NCBI GenBank assembly: GCA_002343185.1
Contig: DDRT01000020.1
Span: 47,419 to 111,418 of the forward strand
DNA from: Deltaproteobacteria bacterium UBA2409
GTDB taxonomy: Bacteria; Bdellovibrionota_C; UBA2361; DDRT01
Direction: 5' to 3'
Length of the DNA: 64,000 nt
The notes under the pieces are model-generated. The model searched no databases, was not told the origin of the DNA, and saw nothing but the letters and a program-made list of their open reading frames with translations. Shown here in pieces: positions 16,557-25,594 of this stretch. Every line of letters starts with the position of its first letter. The first letter of the stretch is position 1. Position numbers and translations under genes: made by a program.

Positions 16557-17697
16557 GGGGAAAATTGATGCTCCATCCTCAAAGAGTGTAGCTCAAAGGG
16601 CGATTCTTTGCGCATTATTTTCTGAAAAAACAAAGATTATTATTAATTCCCCATCTGATGACGTTAAATCAGCCCTTTTATGCTTTGAAGCTCTTGGAGG
16701 GACAATAGATGGAGAAACCTTTACATCCCCTAATGGGAAGAAAGATTATGTTGAATTAAACGTTGGAGAATCTGGTTTCTTAGCACGAGCTCTTCCTTAT
16801 ATTGCACCTTTTTTTACCAAAGAATTCAAAATTATTGGGCATGGATCATTGCAAAATAGGAATGTAGCGCCGCCATTTCTTTACAAAGGTTCTGGAGCTT
16901 ATGAAATAGAAAATTTATCAAGCTCTCAATACATTTCTGGATTATTAATTGCTCTTAGTCAAAGTGGTGGAGATTCAATTGTTAAACTAAAGAATATTCC
17001 AAGTTTCCCCTATCTTGAGCTGACAAGAGGGGTAGTAAACAGTTTTGGAGGAAAGATAGAACAACTTCCTGGTGGATTTCTAGTAAAAGGCAAGAGAGGT
17101 TTCAATAATATTGAGTACGTTGTTGAAGGCGATTGGTCAGGCGCTTCAAACTTTTTGGTTTTAGCTGCACTTGCAGGTGAGGTCAGTATAAGAGGCCTAA
17201 AAATAAATTCTATGCAAGGAGATAAAGAGATTCTCAATGTACTAAGAGACTTTGGAGCTGATCTATCATTAGATGAGGATCTAGTTACGGTGAGAAAAAA
17301 TTTAAATCGCTCATTTGTTTATGATTCAATAGATACTCCCGATTTAGTACCAGCCCTATTGGTTCTTGCTGCTAAGGCAGATGGCACTTCAGAGATACGG
17401 GGAATTCACAGACTAGCTGGTAAAGAGTCTGATAGGGATAAGGTTCTTTTAGACGCGTTTAAAAGTTTAGGAGTATTAATTGAAAGAGAAAGAGATTCGT
17501 TCTTTGTTCAAGGTGGTAGGATTAGAGGTGGCAAGTCTGATTCCTCAGGCGATCACAGAATAGCAATGGCTTTAAGTTGCTTAGGAGTTGTTTCAGAAGA
17601 AGGAGTAGCGGTTGTTGACCCATCATGTGTTTCAAAATCATATCCTGATTTTTTTTGTAGCATGACCTCTGTTGGTGCTACTATTTTAGAAGAATGA
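16528..17697 (+). CDS. aroA: 3-phosphoshikimate 1-carboxyvinyltransferase (EPSP synthase)
   Basis: Adds enolpyruvate to shikimate 3-phosphate. The 389-aa protein has the N-terminal APSSKSVAQRA (PEP/S3P Lys and Ser), the SSSQYISGLLIA loop, GDWSGASNFLVLAALAG, the catalytic Asp/Glu region DTPDLVPALLVLAAKADGTSEIRGIHRLAGKESDR, and DHRIAMALS. The usual NxG(T)xxR PEP loop is altered: GESGFLARALPYIAPFF stands where NSGTTMR is normal, so PEP-site chemistry may differ from the well-known class I enzyme. Length is a little below the typical 420-430. It overlaps aroC by 4 nt (ATGA). Confidence 0.92.
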   Translation: MKLVKPSNIKGKIDAPSSKSVAQRAILCALFSEKTKIIINSPSDDVKSALLCFEALGGTIDGETFTSPNGKKDYVELNVGESGFLARALPYIAPFFTKEFKIIGHGSLQNRNVAPPFLYKGSGAYEIENLSSSQYISGLLIALSQSGGDSIVKLKNIPSFPYLELTRGVVNSFGGKIEQLPGGFLVKGKRGFNNIEYVVEGDWSGASNFLVLAALAGEVSIRGLKINSMQGDKEILNVLRDFGADLSLDEDLVTVRKNLNRSFVYDSIDTPDLVPALLVLAAKADGTSEIRGIHRLAGKESDRDKVLLDAFKSLGVLIERERDSFFVQGGRIRGGKSDSSGDHRIAMALSCLGVVSEEGVAVVDPSCVSKSYPDFFCSMTSVGATILEE

Positions 17698-18698
17698 ATA
17701 CATTTGGTCGTTTCTTTAAGCTTAGTATATTTGGTGAGTCTCATGGAGATTGTGTAGGGATTACACTTGATGGATGCCCACCTGGAATAGAGCTTAGTGA
17801 ACTTGATTTTGAATGTGATCTTACCAGAAGAAAAGGTTTAAATATTAAAGGTACAACCCCGAGGAAAGAAGAGGATTCTTTTGAAGTCCTCTCAGGAATT
17901 TTTAATGGTAAGACAACAGGGACACCTCTTACCTTAATATTTAAAAATAAAGATGTTAGATCTAGCGACTACTCCCCAGATATTCCAAGGCCAGGCCATG
18001 CTGATTTTGTTGCCTTTAAAAAATTTAATGGATTTCAAGACTATAGAGGCGGAGGGCATTTTTCAGGCAGACTTACAGCACCATTAGTTGCTGCTGGAGT
18101 TATAGCAAAAAAAATAATTTCACCAGTTAATGTTACTGCTATTGTAACCGAAGTTGGTGGAAGCACTAAAATAAATGAAGTTATAGAAGAAACTTTATCT
18201 CTTGGAGACTCAATTGGGGGGATCGTTGAGTGTGTTGTAAGCGGGCTTCCAATTGGAATTGGTGAGCCCTTTTTTGATAGCCTTGAATCATTAATAGCGC
18301 ATGCTGTATTTTCAATTCCAGCAATCAAAGGAATTGAGTTTGGAAAAGGTTTTGAAGCTTCAAGGATGAAAGGAAGCGAATTTAATGATCCGATCTTAGA
18401 TGAGTCAGGTAGGACTTCCACTAATAATGCAGGTGGAATTAATGGTGGAATCTCAAACGGAAATGATATTGTTTTTAGAGTTGCTGTAAAACCACCCTCA
18501 AGTATCAAAAAAGAACAGAAAACACTCTCACTAAAATCTGGAGAGATTAGCACTCTTAAAATTGATGGACGACACGACGCCTGTTTAGCTCTTAGAGTCC
18601 CTCCTGTTCTAGAAGCTGTAACAGCCTGCGTTCTTGCAGATCTTGTTTCAATGGTGCCGGGAAACCTTCCTTGGTTTCCGGCACCCGCTCCAAGATAG
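17694..18698 (+). CDS. aroC: chorismate synthase
   Basis: Last step to chorismate, using reduced FMN. Visible are the start GRFFKLSIFGESHGDCVGITLDGCPPG, RRKGLNIKGTTPRKEEDSFEVLSGIFNGKTTGTPL, RPGHADFVAFKKFNGFQDYRGGGHFSGRLTA, the TNNAGGINGGISNGNDIVFRVAVKPPSS segment and GRHDACLALR. All flavin and substrate residues seem intact. The protein ends like other family members at VLADLVSM and then has a 14-residue proline-rich tail (from VPGN to the C-terminus). That tail is encoded by a palindrome (18654-18684), suggesting a repeat inserted at the 3' end. Operon terminal gene. Confidence 0.95.
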   Translation: MNTFGRFFKLSIFGESHGDCVGITLDGCPPGIELSELDFECDLTRRKGLNIKGTTPRKEEDSFEVLSGIFNGKTTGTPLTLIFKNKDVRSSDYSPDIPRPGHADFVAFKKFNGFQDYRGGGHFSGRLTAPLVAAGVIAKKIISPVNVTAIVTEVGGSTKINEVIEETLSLGDSIGGIVECVVSGLPIGIGEPFFDSLESLIAHAVFSIPAIKGIEFGKGFEASRMKGSEFNDPILDESGRTSTNNAGGINGGISNGNDIVFRVAVKPPSSIKKEQKTLSLKSGEISTLKIDGRHDACLALRVPPVLEAVTACVLADLVSMVPGNLPWFPAPAPR

Positions 18699-18786
18699 AT
18701 TTTCTGAACGAAAATCTATCGTCGCTTCAAACACTTGCGTGTTTGTCGTCGCCATCCATGGCGACGTGATCCCTCCTTAAGGGAGG
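18654..18786. repeat. cluster of five consecutive hairpins
   Basis: Five perfect or near-perfect stem-loops follow one another with almost no spacer: GTGCCGGGAAACC/GGTTTCCGGCAC (18654-18684), GATAGATTTTC/GAAAATCTATC (18694-18720), CAAACAC/GTGTTTG (18728-18745), GTCGCCAT/ATGGCGAC (18748-18765) and CCCTCC/GGGAGG (18771-18786). The stems are unrelated to each other. The first lies inside the 3' end of aroC. The cluster could end aroC transcription, but the arrangement is more than a terminator needs. Confidence 0.85.
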
Positions 18787-18829
18787 TATCCTCTTGTAAG
18801 TTTCTTACATATCTGAGTAGAAGAAAAGT

Positions 18830-20707
18830 GTGGGTGTACTATTCGTTTTAGTTCTTCTGACCTTTCTAAGTTTTCTAGATATTCAGGCTGGAAGAGAGAC
18901 TTTATCATTTTTATCACATAGCCCCTCTCTTTTTTACAGAGAGAACGTTGAAGTCTTAACTATAGTGTTCTTTATCATCGCTGGAATTATTAGCTTTAGA
19001 TTCGTCGGGGTCGTCCTATTACTATTTAGCCAATTAGCTTTCGTATTTTCATGGGTTAATACAGGAATAATCCTTCTAGTTTTTGGAATAGTAATAACTC
19101 TTTGGAAGCACACTTTTAAAGAAGATTCTGAGCTTAAAGGCACAAATCTTTTTCTAATACTAATAGTCACATTAGGAGCAATATTCAGATTATATGCACT
19201 AAACTTTATTCCAAATGAGTTTGAAGGGGAGTTGGCCTGTTATTCAGCAGGAGCAACAGGGAATTGGTTTGCTGCAAACAAAGGACTTGCAGGACCTTGG
19301 GCGCCATTAGGTCTTCTTTACTATCCTCCAATATGGGTAGCTTCAGAGATCTTTGGATCTACTCTTTATGCGATCAGAGTATCAAGTGCATGGGTTGGAA
19401 TACTCACTTTTATCCCGCTTTTTTTATTCGTTAGAGAAGCCTTTGGAGTGAGAGTAGCGCTTCTTTCCTGTCTAATTTTTGTTTTTGATCCACTCCATAT
19501 TGGATGGTCAAGAACTGATGTTCATCCTCATGGAGTTACTGCGTGGCCTGCATTTTTCTTGGGATATTTTTTCTTGAAAGCCTGGAAGACTGACTCTTTT
19601 ATGTTTTGGGCTTTTGTGGCTCTAACAATGGGGCTTACCTGGCATCAGTACCCTTCAGGACAAAGCTTTGTGGTCGCTCCTATTTTAGTTCTTACTATTC
19701 TTAGATTAACTTCAAAGAGAATCTCATGGCGAGCTGAGTTGGCCATTTTTTCTGGAATTGCACTATGGTTATTAGGACTTCCTGCTTCATATTATTTTGC
19801 TGATGGTATTTTAGAGTTCAAAAATCCGTTCACCCTAACTACTTCACGTGCATCTTGGGGAGAAGAAGCCTCCTCTATGTATGTTATAGAGAAAGCAGCC
19901 AGTCATATGGTCGATGTAGTTCAGGGAATATTCATAAAAGTTCCCTATCTATTTCATCAGGACTTTCTACCTGAATATCTTCCTCTTCCTCAAACAACAG
20001 TCCCTGCACTACTGGTTCCTTTTTTTGTTTTTGGTTTCATTTTGATTTTGAAGAGAGGAAAAAAAGTTGAGTCAATTATATTGATTAGTCTGATCCTCGC
20101 CAGTCTTGCACCTGGAATATTATCATCTCATGCTTACCCGAAACGATTTTCAGTGTTCTTTCCATTGATTGATATATTAGCTGCGGTTGGTTTAGTTACA
20201 GTTTTTTCAAATCTACCAAGAAAGTTAGTATCAGTTGTAATTTTTATCGGTGTAATCTTTTGGAGTGAAGTTACCTGGTCAAGCTGGTTTGTAAATAAGT
20301 GGGGTAAGAGCTTTGAAGAATATGCAGCTGAAGAGATTAAGAAACGGCTTGAACCTGGGACTATCTTAGCTGTTAGAGCATGGGAAAGTTATCTTGAAGC
20401 AAAACTTTTATATCTTTTGCTCGATAAACTCGAAGAAACTGAAAATTTGGGTTATTTGAGAATCAGAAAAGAGGATCCTTTTCCGTATGACTATAAAGAA
20501 TTATTGTTAAGAGAATATAATCTTTGGCCTTATCTTTGGACCAATATTCCTAAGTATAAAGAAGGCAGCTGGTCAAAAGTTGTTTTTATAAAACAACGAG
20601 GTGAACCATGGGACGATAAAATACTAAGCACTCTTCAATCAAAATGTGAGAACAGTATATTTATGGAAAAGTTAGTGATTCTTGATTGTAAAATTAAAAG
20701 TAACTAA
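18830..20707 (+). CDS. membrane GT-C glycosyltransferase (PMT/ArnT-like)
   Basis: A 625-aa polytopic protein with about 11 membrane segments and a soluble C-terminal domain from about residue 500. The first outside loop carries LNFIPNEFEGELACYSAGA, matching the acidic catalytic loop of the PMT_2/ArnT GT-C family, which uses polyprenyl-phosphate sugars as donors at the outer face of the membrane. The segment FVREAFGVRVALLSCLIFVFDPLHIGWSR is also typical. Start GTG 18830 is the annotated choice; neither a -10 box nor a ribosome-binding site decides it. It converges with, and overlaps by 4 nt, the tandem glycosyltransferase gene. Acceptor unknown. Confidence 0.8.
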   Translation: MGVLFVLVLLTFLSFLDIQAGRETLSFLSHSPSLFYRENVEVLTIVFFIIAGIISFRFVGVVLLLFSQLAFVFSWVNTGIILLVFGIVITLWKHTFKEDSELKGTNLFLILIVTLGAIFRLYALNFIPNEFEGELACYSAGATGNWFAANKGLAGPWAPLGLLYYPPIWVASEIFGSTLYAIRVSSAWVGILTFIPLFLFVREAFGVRVALLSCLIFVFDPLHIGWSRTDVHPHGVTAWPAFFLGYFFLKAWKTDSFMFWAFVALTMGLTWHQYPSGQSFVVAPILVLTILRLTSKRISWRAELAIFSGIALWLLGLPASYYFADGILEFKNPFTLTTSRASWGEEASSMYVIEKAASHMVDVVQGIFIKVPYLFHQDFLPEYLPLPQTTVPALLVPFFVFGFILILKRGKKVESIILISLILASLAPGILSSHAYPKRFSVFFPLIDILAAVGLVTVFSNLPRKLVSVVIFIGVIFWSEVTWSSWFVNKWGKSFEEYAAEEIKKRLEPGTILAVRAWESYLEAKLLYLLLDKLEETENLGYLRIRKEDPFPYDYKELLLREYNLWPYLWTNIPKYKEGSWSKVVFIKQRGEPWDDKILSTLQSKCENSIFMEKLVILDCKIKSN

Positions 20708-23229
20708 ACAAGGAAAGTCACGAGATCAGGCTTTAAGATATTACCCCACCTGGAAATAAAAATTCTCCAGTTTTCATTGGAATGTGCGCTTCTTCCAGCA
20801 CTTTTTGAGACATGATGATAAATGACACTATCAGGGCGATAAACAATTCTTTTACCTGATTGGATTATTTTCAGGCAAAGATCATTATCTTCATAGCCAT
20901 TTCTATAGATCTCATCAAAGCCACCTAAAGATAGAAATTCCTCTGTTCTCATAGCAAGACAAGCTCCTGTAACACAGGTCATCTCTCGCCTTTTGTTGAC
21001 TCTCGGGTCAGATTCCAAAATTCCTTCAAGGTAGTGTTTTGGATGAAGTCCTAGATCAATAAAAACTCCAGCATGATGAATTCTTTTAGTTCCAGGAAAA
21101 ATCTGCTTATTACCTACAGCTCCAGTGTTTTGGTTTTCTTTTAACTCGTCAATTAACGGACTAAGCCAATCATTAAAAACGATGGTATCGTTGTTTAAAA
21201 ACACTACATATTCGCCACTTGCCTCTCTTGCACCTTGATTACAGGCACCAGCAAAATTTCGGTTTTCATCATTAAGTATTGATTTATAAGAAGTACTCTG
21301 TAGATATTCTCTTGTCCCATCTCTTGAAGCATTGTCTACAAAAATAAGTTCAGTACTAAACTTAGACGAATGAGTTTCAAGAGAAACAATTAATTCTTTT
21401 GTATAGGAAAGACCGTTATAGAGCGGTATTACTATAGAAACTAAATCTTTAGTAAGCTCTCTTCTAGGTATTTCTTTTTGTAGTGGTTCACCGCTGAGCT
21501 TTAATTTTAGCTGAGCTTTAAGATCTGATCTTATAAACAGTGAATCAATTGCTGAACTGATATATTCCTTATTAGCTGGCAGCTCTCCTCCTGACATAGC
21601 AAGTATTTGCCTTGAATGTTCATTCAACAGTGCCTCAAAGTGAGGGAGTAGTTCGGCAGGGAGATTATTTAACAGGTGCTTTTCCCAGATAGGATAAGCA
21701 AACCAATGAAAAAGCTCGGCTTTACTTGAAGAGATCCCATCTCTTTCGGGGCGTCTACTATAGCAGCATGTAATCTCAGGAATATGTCTTATACCACCAG
21801 CTTTTGAAACTCTTAACCAATAATCCCAGTCTTCCATGCACTCTAAATTTTCATCAAAGCGCTCTTCTGACTTTCTATGTAGTACAGTTAGAGTTGGAAA
21901 CTTTCCACCAAACAAAAGTGAAAACCAATCGACATCCTGTGTAAATGGAAGATCATAGTGAAGAGGGAGATCATTTGGACCCTTCTCCCATAGTCTCGCA
22001 GCAAGTGAATATACAAAAGAGCCTCTAGTCGATTCTGAAATCAAAGTTTCAAGATGAAAGGGTAGATAAAAATCATCGTCATCAAGATATGCTATAAATT
22101 CACCTTTAGCTTCTCTTAAGCCGAAATTTCTTGCAGCAGCAACTTTTAGCTTTTCATTAGGCACTAGCACTCTAACTCGTGGATCGGAAAACTTTACATC
22201 ATCAGTTGTAATTACCAAGACCTCAAAATCTTGATATGTTTGCTTTAGCACACTATTAACTGCTCGTTCTAAGAACTCTTCCCTTCCAAAAGATGGTACA
22301 ATTACACTAACCTTGGTTTCATAATTTTTTACCTCGAAAGACTCAAGCTTTGTAGCAAATAGAGGTTTAGGGATTTTTTCTGTCGAAACACGAAGTTTAT
22401 TAAGAGCCTCAACCGAGAAACCTTCTGCCAGTAGCCAACATTCTTTTGAAATCATAATTGGAACAAATTCAGGAATAAAATCTCTAGAAGGAGAAAAATA
22501 TCTTGGCTCTTCTTTGGTAATTACATAATCACAATATACTACACTGGCCTTTGATTTTGTTAATTCCTTTAGAGCCTCAGGGAAGATTAGATCAGAAGAT
22601 TTAAGTGGTAGAAGATAATTGCCTTTTGAAAAAGCAGCTAACTCGTCTAATCCTGCTCCTTCAATAACGCGGGTATTAAAGGGAAGATTTAGTGAATTAA
22701 TTAATGAACTTGCTCCCCCAATTAGAACTTCGAAATTTGAGCCTTCAAGGTTATTTATTGCTCCTAAAAGTTCAAGTAATCCTGTGTTTGGGTTCTCAAT
22801 TAAGATAGAAACCAATTCTTCCTCTTCAAGAAGCTCTCTTCTAAGTGCTCTTTCCTCCTCTTTTGACCTAGTGAATTCAATATGCTCCTTTTCAAGTTGA
22901 AGCCTACTTAAAGAGACTTTGAGTGTTTCATAAGAATCGAATGTAAAAGGTTCTAAGACCCTGGCTCCAAGAAGTGCCTCCAGTCTTTCATTTCCCCAAT
23001 TTAGTTCAATCTCAGTAACCAAGGATCCTCGTTTTGGTAATTCTAAAACCCCAGCCTCTACGAAACAGACTTCACCTTCGAAACGCTCCCATTTGGGGAG
23101 ACTTAGTTTTTTATATAGTGCTTTTGTAAATGAGCTGGTTGCAGAGCTATAAATGAAACAATTTTTTAAGGATCTGGAAGATTTTAGGGCAAGTCCAGGC
23201 GTATCTTTACTGAGTATTACAACTTGCAT
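20704..23229 (-). CDS. large protein with two family 2 glycosyltransferase domains
   Basis: An 841-aa soluble protein. Residues 1-300 are a divergent N-terminal region with a helical, charged stretch (about 110-140); residues about 150-240 may be a decayed GT-A fold (VSILIENPNTGLLELLGAI). Domain 2 is GT2 at about 308-430 (KVSVIVPSFGREEFLERAVNSVLKQTYQ, AARNFGLREAKGEFIAYLDDDD). Domain 3 is GT2 at about 608-800 (LVSIVIPLYNGLSYTKELI, VDNASRDGT, FLNNDT, GGFDEIYRNGYEDNDLCL), of the rhamnosyltransferase-like GT2 group. Such multi-domain proteins build repeating glycans or decorate surface polysaccharides. The start is 24 bp from the divergent GT4 gene. Substrates unknown. Confidence 0.82.
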   Translation of the reverse strand: MQVVILSKDTPGLALKSSRSLKNCFIYSSATSSFTKALYKKLSLPKWERFEGEVCFVEAGVLELPKRGSLVTEIELNWGNERLEALLGARVLEPFTFDSYETLKVSLSRLQLEKEHIEFTRSKEEERALRRELLEEEELVSILIENPNTGLLELLGAINNLEGSNFEVLIGGASSLINSLNLPFNTRVIEGAGLDELAAFSKGNYLLPLKSSDLIFPEALKELTKSKASVVYCDYVITKEEPRYFSPSRDFIPEFVPIMISKECWLLAEGFSVEALNKLRVSTEKIPKPLFATKLESFEVKNYETKVSVIVPSFGREEFLERAVNSVLKQTYQDFEVLVITTDDVKFSDPRVRVLVPNEKLKVAAARNFGLREAKGEFIAYLDDDDFYLPFHLETLISESTRGSFVYSLAARLWEKGPNDLPLHYDLPFTQDVDWFSLLFGGKFPTLTVLHRKSEERFDENLECMEDWDYWLRVSKAGGIRHIPEITCCYSRRPERDGISSSKAELFHWFAYPIWEKHLLNNLPAELLPHFEALLNEHSRQILAMSGGELPANKEYISSAIDSLFIRSDLKAQLKLKLSGEPLQKEIPRRELTKDLVSIVIPLYNGLSYTKELIVSLETHSSKFSTELIFVDNASRDGTREYLQSTSYKSILNDENRNFAGACNQGAREASGEYVVFLNNDTIVFNDWLSPLIDELKENQNTGAVGNKQIFPGTKRIHHAGVFIDLGLHPKHYLEGILESDPRVNKRREMTCVTGACLAMRTEEFLSLGGFDEIYRNGYEDNDLCLKIIQSGKRIVYRPDSVIYHHVSKSAGRSAHSNENWRIFISRWGNILKPDLVTFLV

Positions 23230-23239
23230 TAGATGTACT

Positions 23240-23247
23240 AGTATAGC
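23240..23247. promoter_or_regulatory. overlapping divergent -10 boxes
   Basis: Only 24 bp separate the two start codons. Plus strand: TATAGC (23242-23247) 6 nt before ATG 23254. Minus strand: TATACT (23245-23240) 10 nt before ATG 23229. The boxes overlap by 4 bp, so RNA polymerase could serve only one direction at a time. Confidence 0.4.
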
Positions 23248-23253
23248 GTAGAT

Positions 23254-24432
23254 ATGGACAGTGCTCTAGCAGCAGAGATTACAGCAAATTACCTCAAATA
23301 TTTTCAGGTAAAGCGAACTATTGGCATTGATGTTCAGACTCTTGAGCACTGGGAAACTGGGGAACGTGGTATCGGGCGGTATACAACTGCTCATGTTAAA
23401 GCATTGAGCGAATTACATCCAAATTGGAATTTTATTCTATTCTCTAAAAACTTTCCTAAATATGGGGAGAGTCTCTTAAATCTCCCAAATGTTTCTTTAA
23501 AAGGTGTGGGGAGCGAAAGAGAGCATTCATTAGATCTTTATCATATTCCTGATCAGATGAGCCTTCTTCCAAACTACATTCCTCCCCTTCAACTTGCCCC
23601 TAAAACTATACCCTGTACGATCTTATTCCATGATGTAATTCCTTTGGTTCTACCTCAGTTCTATATTGATACCTGGCCTCCTGAGGCACAAAGATCTTAT
23701 CGATACAGACTTGAGATGATTACAGCATCTCATGCCTTTCTTCTTACAAATTCTGAGTGCACAAAAAGAGATGTTATAAAATGCGCCTCAATACCTGAGT
23801 ATCAAGCAGAGGCAATAATGGCAGGAAGCTCTACCCTTGAGAATTTTTCTCCTAGTGACAAGATATTTCTAGATCTTAAAGCACGACTTTATCTTGGGGA
23901 TGATTACATTTTATATGTTGGAGGTGGTGAAGAACATAAAGGATTAATCACAGTTATTCAGTCCTGGTTAAATGCAAAAAGCAGATCCCCCAACTTACAG
24001 CTTGTTATTACTGGAAGTGCAAATGACCCATGGAAAATGGCATTTAAAAAGCATCTTGAAGATCAGAAAATTCATGGGTGTATTTTTACTGGCTTTTTAT
24101 CAGACCCAGAGCTTTTTGAACTTTACGGGCGAGCCCGTGCTTTTGTTTTTCCATCACTTTATGAAGGGTTTGGGTTCCCAGTTTTAGAGGCGATGTCACT
24201 TGGCACCCCAGTAATTTCAAGCAATGCTGCATCCTTACCTGAGGTAGTAGGAGATGCAGGAGTTCTGTTAGATTCTAAAGATGTAGATGGATTTACAAGA
24301 GAGATCTTGGCGATAGATCAAAAAAAACGTGCAGAACTCTCAGCGAAAGGTAAAGAGCGGGCAAAAGAGTTTTCATGGAAAAAAGTTGCAGAAAAAACAT
24401 CTAAGATCTGGGAGAGATTGATCAAGGAATGA
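23254..24432 (+). CDS. family 4 glycosyltransferase
   Basis: Retaining GT-B enzyme of 392 aa. The N-terminal Rossmann domain starts [22 protein letters not shown], typical of mannosyltransferases of the MtfB/WbaZ type. The C-terminal domain has [66 protein letters not shown] (EX7E) and [13 protein letters not shown]. It acts in the cytosol or at the membrane surface on a polyprenyl-linked glycan. It is divergent from the tandem GT2 gene, so both probably serve one surface polysaccharide. A palindromic repeat begins 9 nt after its stop. Confidence 0.9.
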   Translation: MDSALAAEITANYLKYFQVKRTIGIDVQTLEHWETGERGIGRYTTAHVKALSELHPNWNFILFSKNFPKYGESLLNLPNVSLKGVGSEREHSLDLYHIPDQMSLLPNYIPPLQLAPKTIPCTILFHDVIPLVLPQFYIDTWPPEAQRSYRYRLEMITASHAFLLTNSECTKRDVIKCASIPEYQAEAIMAGSSTLENFSPSDKIFLDLKARLYLGDDYILYVGGGEEHKGLITVIQSWLNAKSRSPNLQLVITGSANDPWKMAFKKHLEDQKIHGCIFTGFLSDPELFELYGRARAFVFPSLYEGFGFPVLEAMSLGTPVISSNAASLPEVVGDAGVLLDSKDVDGFTREILAIDQKKRAELSAKGKERAKEFSWKKVAEKTSKIWERLIKE

Positions 24433-24440
24433 TTGGGTTT

Positions 24441-24489
24441 GGGGGTCAGGCCAGAATTACGACTGGTCAGGCCTCCCGGCCTGACCCCC
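24441..24489. repeat. GGGGTCAGGCC palindrome family, copy 1
   Basis: GGGGGTCAGGCC (24441-24452), a short insert, then GGTCAGGCC (24465-24473), loop TCCC, and GGCCTGACCCCC (24478-24489). The element spans the 3' end of the minus-strand membrane protein gene and encodes its last ten residues (GGQAGRPDQS) and stop codon. Confidence 0.9.
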
Positions 24490-25524
24490 AAGAAACACTA
24501 TTTGCCCTAACCTCACATTTTTATACCAAAGATAAAGATCTTTGAGTTCAGTGAGCCCTTCACCAGATCGATCGGTTGAAAATGTAAGTTCTAGTTTTGT
24601 TCTTTCTTTTCTTTTAATAAAGATAATAGGCTGTTTATCTTCCAGCACATTTTTAGGATTTTTTGAAATCGTGGTACCGCTCTCCCCTCTTAGTGAGAAA
24701 TAGTATGGAACAAATCCTGTAAACTTAAATGTTTCATCCTTAAGATCTAATGAGACAAACACCTCGTTACCATCGGCTTTAACATTCTCTATTAAAATTG
24801 TTGGTGATGGTGATTGTTCAAGGGATCTTAAAGTGTTTGCAGCGATTAGAAGGGCTCCAATCATGGCTAAGGTAACACAATTTTTTGGAGTTAGCTTCCC
24901 TTGTACAGCAATAGTCTCTAGTCTTTGCTCTAGATAAGGTTCGAAATTTTTAGGCTTAGAGCTTAAGAGAACTGCTAAGCATAAATAGCTTGAGATAACC
25001 CAAAATATTCCCCAGGCTCCCTGAGCAGCCATTGAACTAACAAGTTCACGACCATCTGGATACAAGAGATAAAAAACCCCTGCCCATATAAGAGGAATTC
25101 CCGCAGAGATCCCTATTATGCGAAATGGCAATAGTTTGTCAGATGAAATGTAGATTCTTGAATCAGAAAGAGTCCCACCGAAATAAATTACTACTAAGCC
25201 TAGGTACCAGAGATAACTGAGCACTGTACCTAATACAAAAAGAATAAATCCGATAATGTTAGGAGAAAACATCACGCTTGAGTTCAAAACCCAAAGGGAT
25301 AGACCAAGTAAAAAAAATCCAGCTACATTTCGTGCCTGACCACTAAATTTTTTTCTCCATCGCTCTAGAATTATAAATAGCGTTGATAGTTGAATAAGTC
25401 TTTCAACTAAGGATAGATACCCGATATTTGATATCATAAGCTCTGGGTCGTAAACTTTAAGGGCGGGAATTAATGAGTTTAATATACAAAGAGCTACAAC
25501 TAAGGGCAGCTCAGACCTGATCAT
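24457..25524 (-). CDS. polytopic membrane protein with C-terminal soluble domain
   Basis: Unknown 355-aa protein with about eight membrane helices (residues 8 to about 245 from the chosen start) and a C-terminal beta-rich extracytoplasmic domain (ILIENVKADGNEVFVSLDLKDETFKFTGF onward). An open frame continues upstream to 25854, but it overlaps the opposite-strand phosphatase gene and is low-complexity. I therefore start at ATG 25524 (MIRSELPLVV); GTG 25578 is an alternative. The last residues are encoded by a GGGGTCAGGCC repeat. It is divergent from the RsbU-like gene (70 bp). Confidence 0.65.
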   Translation of the reverse strand: MIRSELPLVVALCILNSLIPALKVYDPELMISNIGYLSLVERLIQLSTLFIILERWRKKFSGQARNVAGFFLLGLSLWVLNSSVMFSPNIIGFILFVLGTVLSYLWYLGLVVIYFGGTLSDSRIYISSDKLLPFRIIGISAGIPLIWAGVFYLLYPDGRELVSSMAAQGAWGIFWVISSYLCLAVLLSSKPKNFEPYLEQRLETIAVQGKLTPKNCVTLAMIGALLIAANTLRSLEQSPSPTILIENVKADGNEVFVSLDLKDETFKFTGFVPYYFSLRGESGTTISKNPKNVLEDKQPIIFIKRKERTKLELTFSTDRSGEGLTELKDLYLWYKNVRLGQIVFLGGQAGRPDQS

Positions 25525-25580
25525 ACTAAAAGCTAGTTTTGTTATTTCTAACACCTGTTTACCAATACCATAAAACACTC

Positions 25581-25586
25581 TAAATT
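25581..25586 (+). promoter_or_regulatory. promoter of the RsbU-like phosphatase gene
   Basis: TAAATT 8 nt before GTG 25595, with TTTACC at 25558-25563 as a -35-like hexamer (17-nt spacer). No ribosome-binding site; leaderless start predicted. Confidence 0.45.
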
Positions 25587-25594
25587 GTCCCACT

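Noticed and set aside
18041..18553. 170-aa open frame antisense to aroC
   Set aside because: It lies wholly inside aroC on the opposite strand, is Ser/Pro/Thr-rich shadow translation, and has no start signal or homology features.
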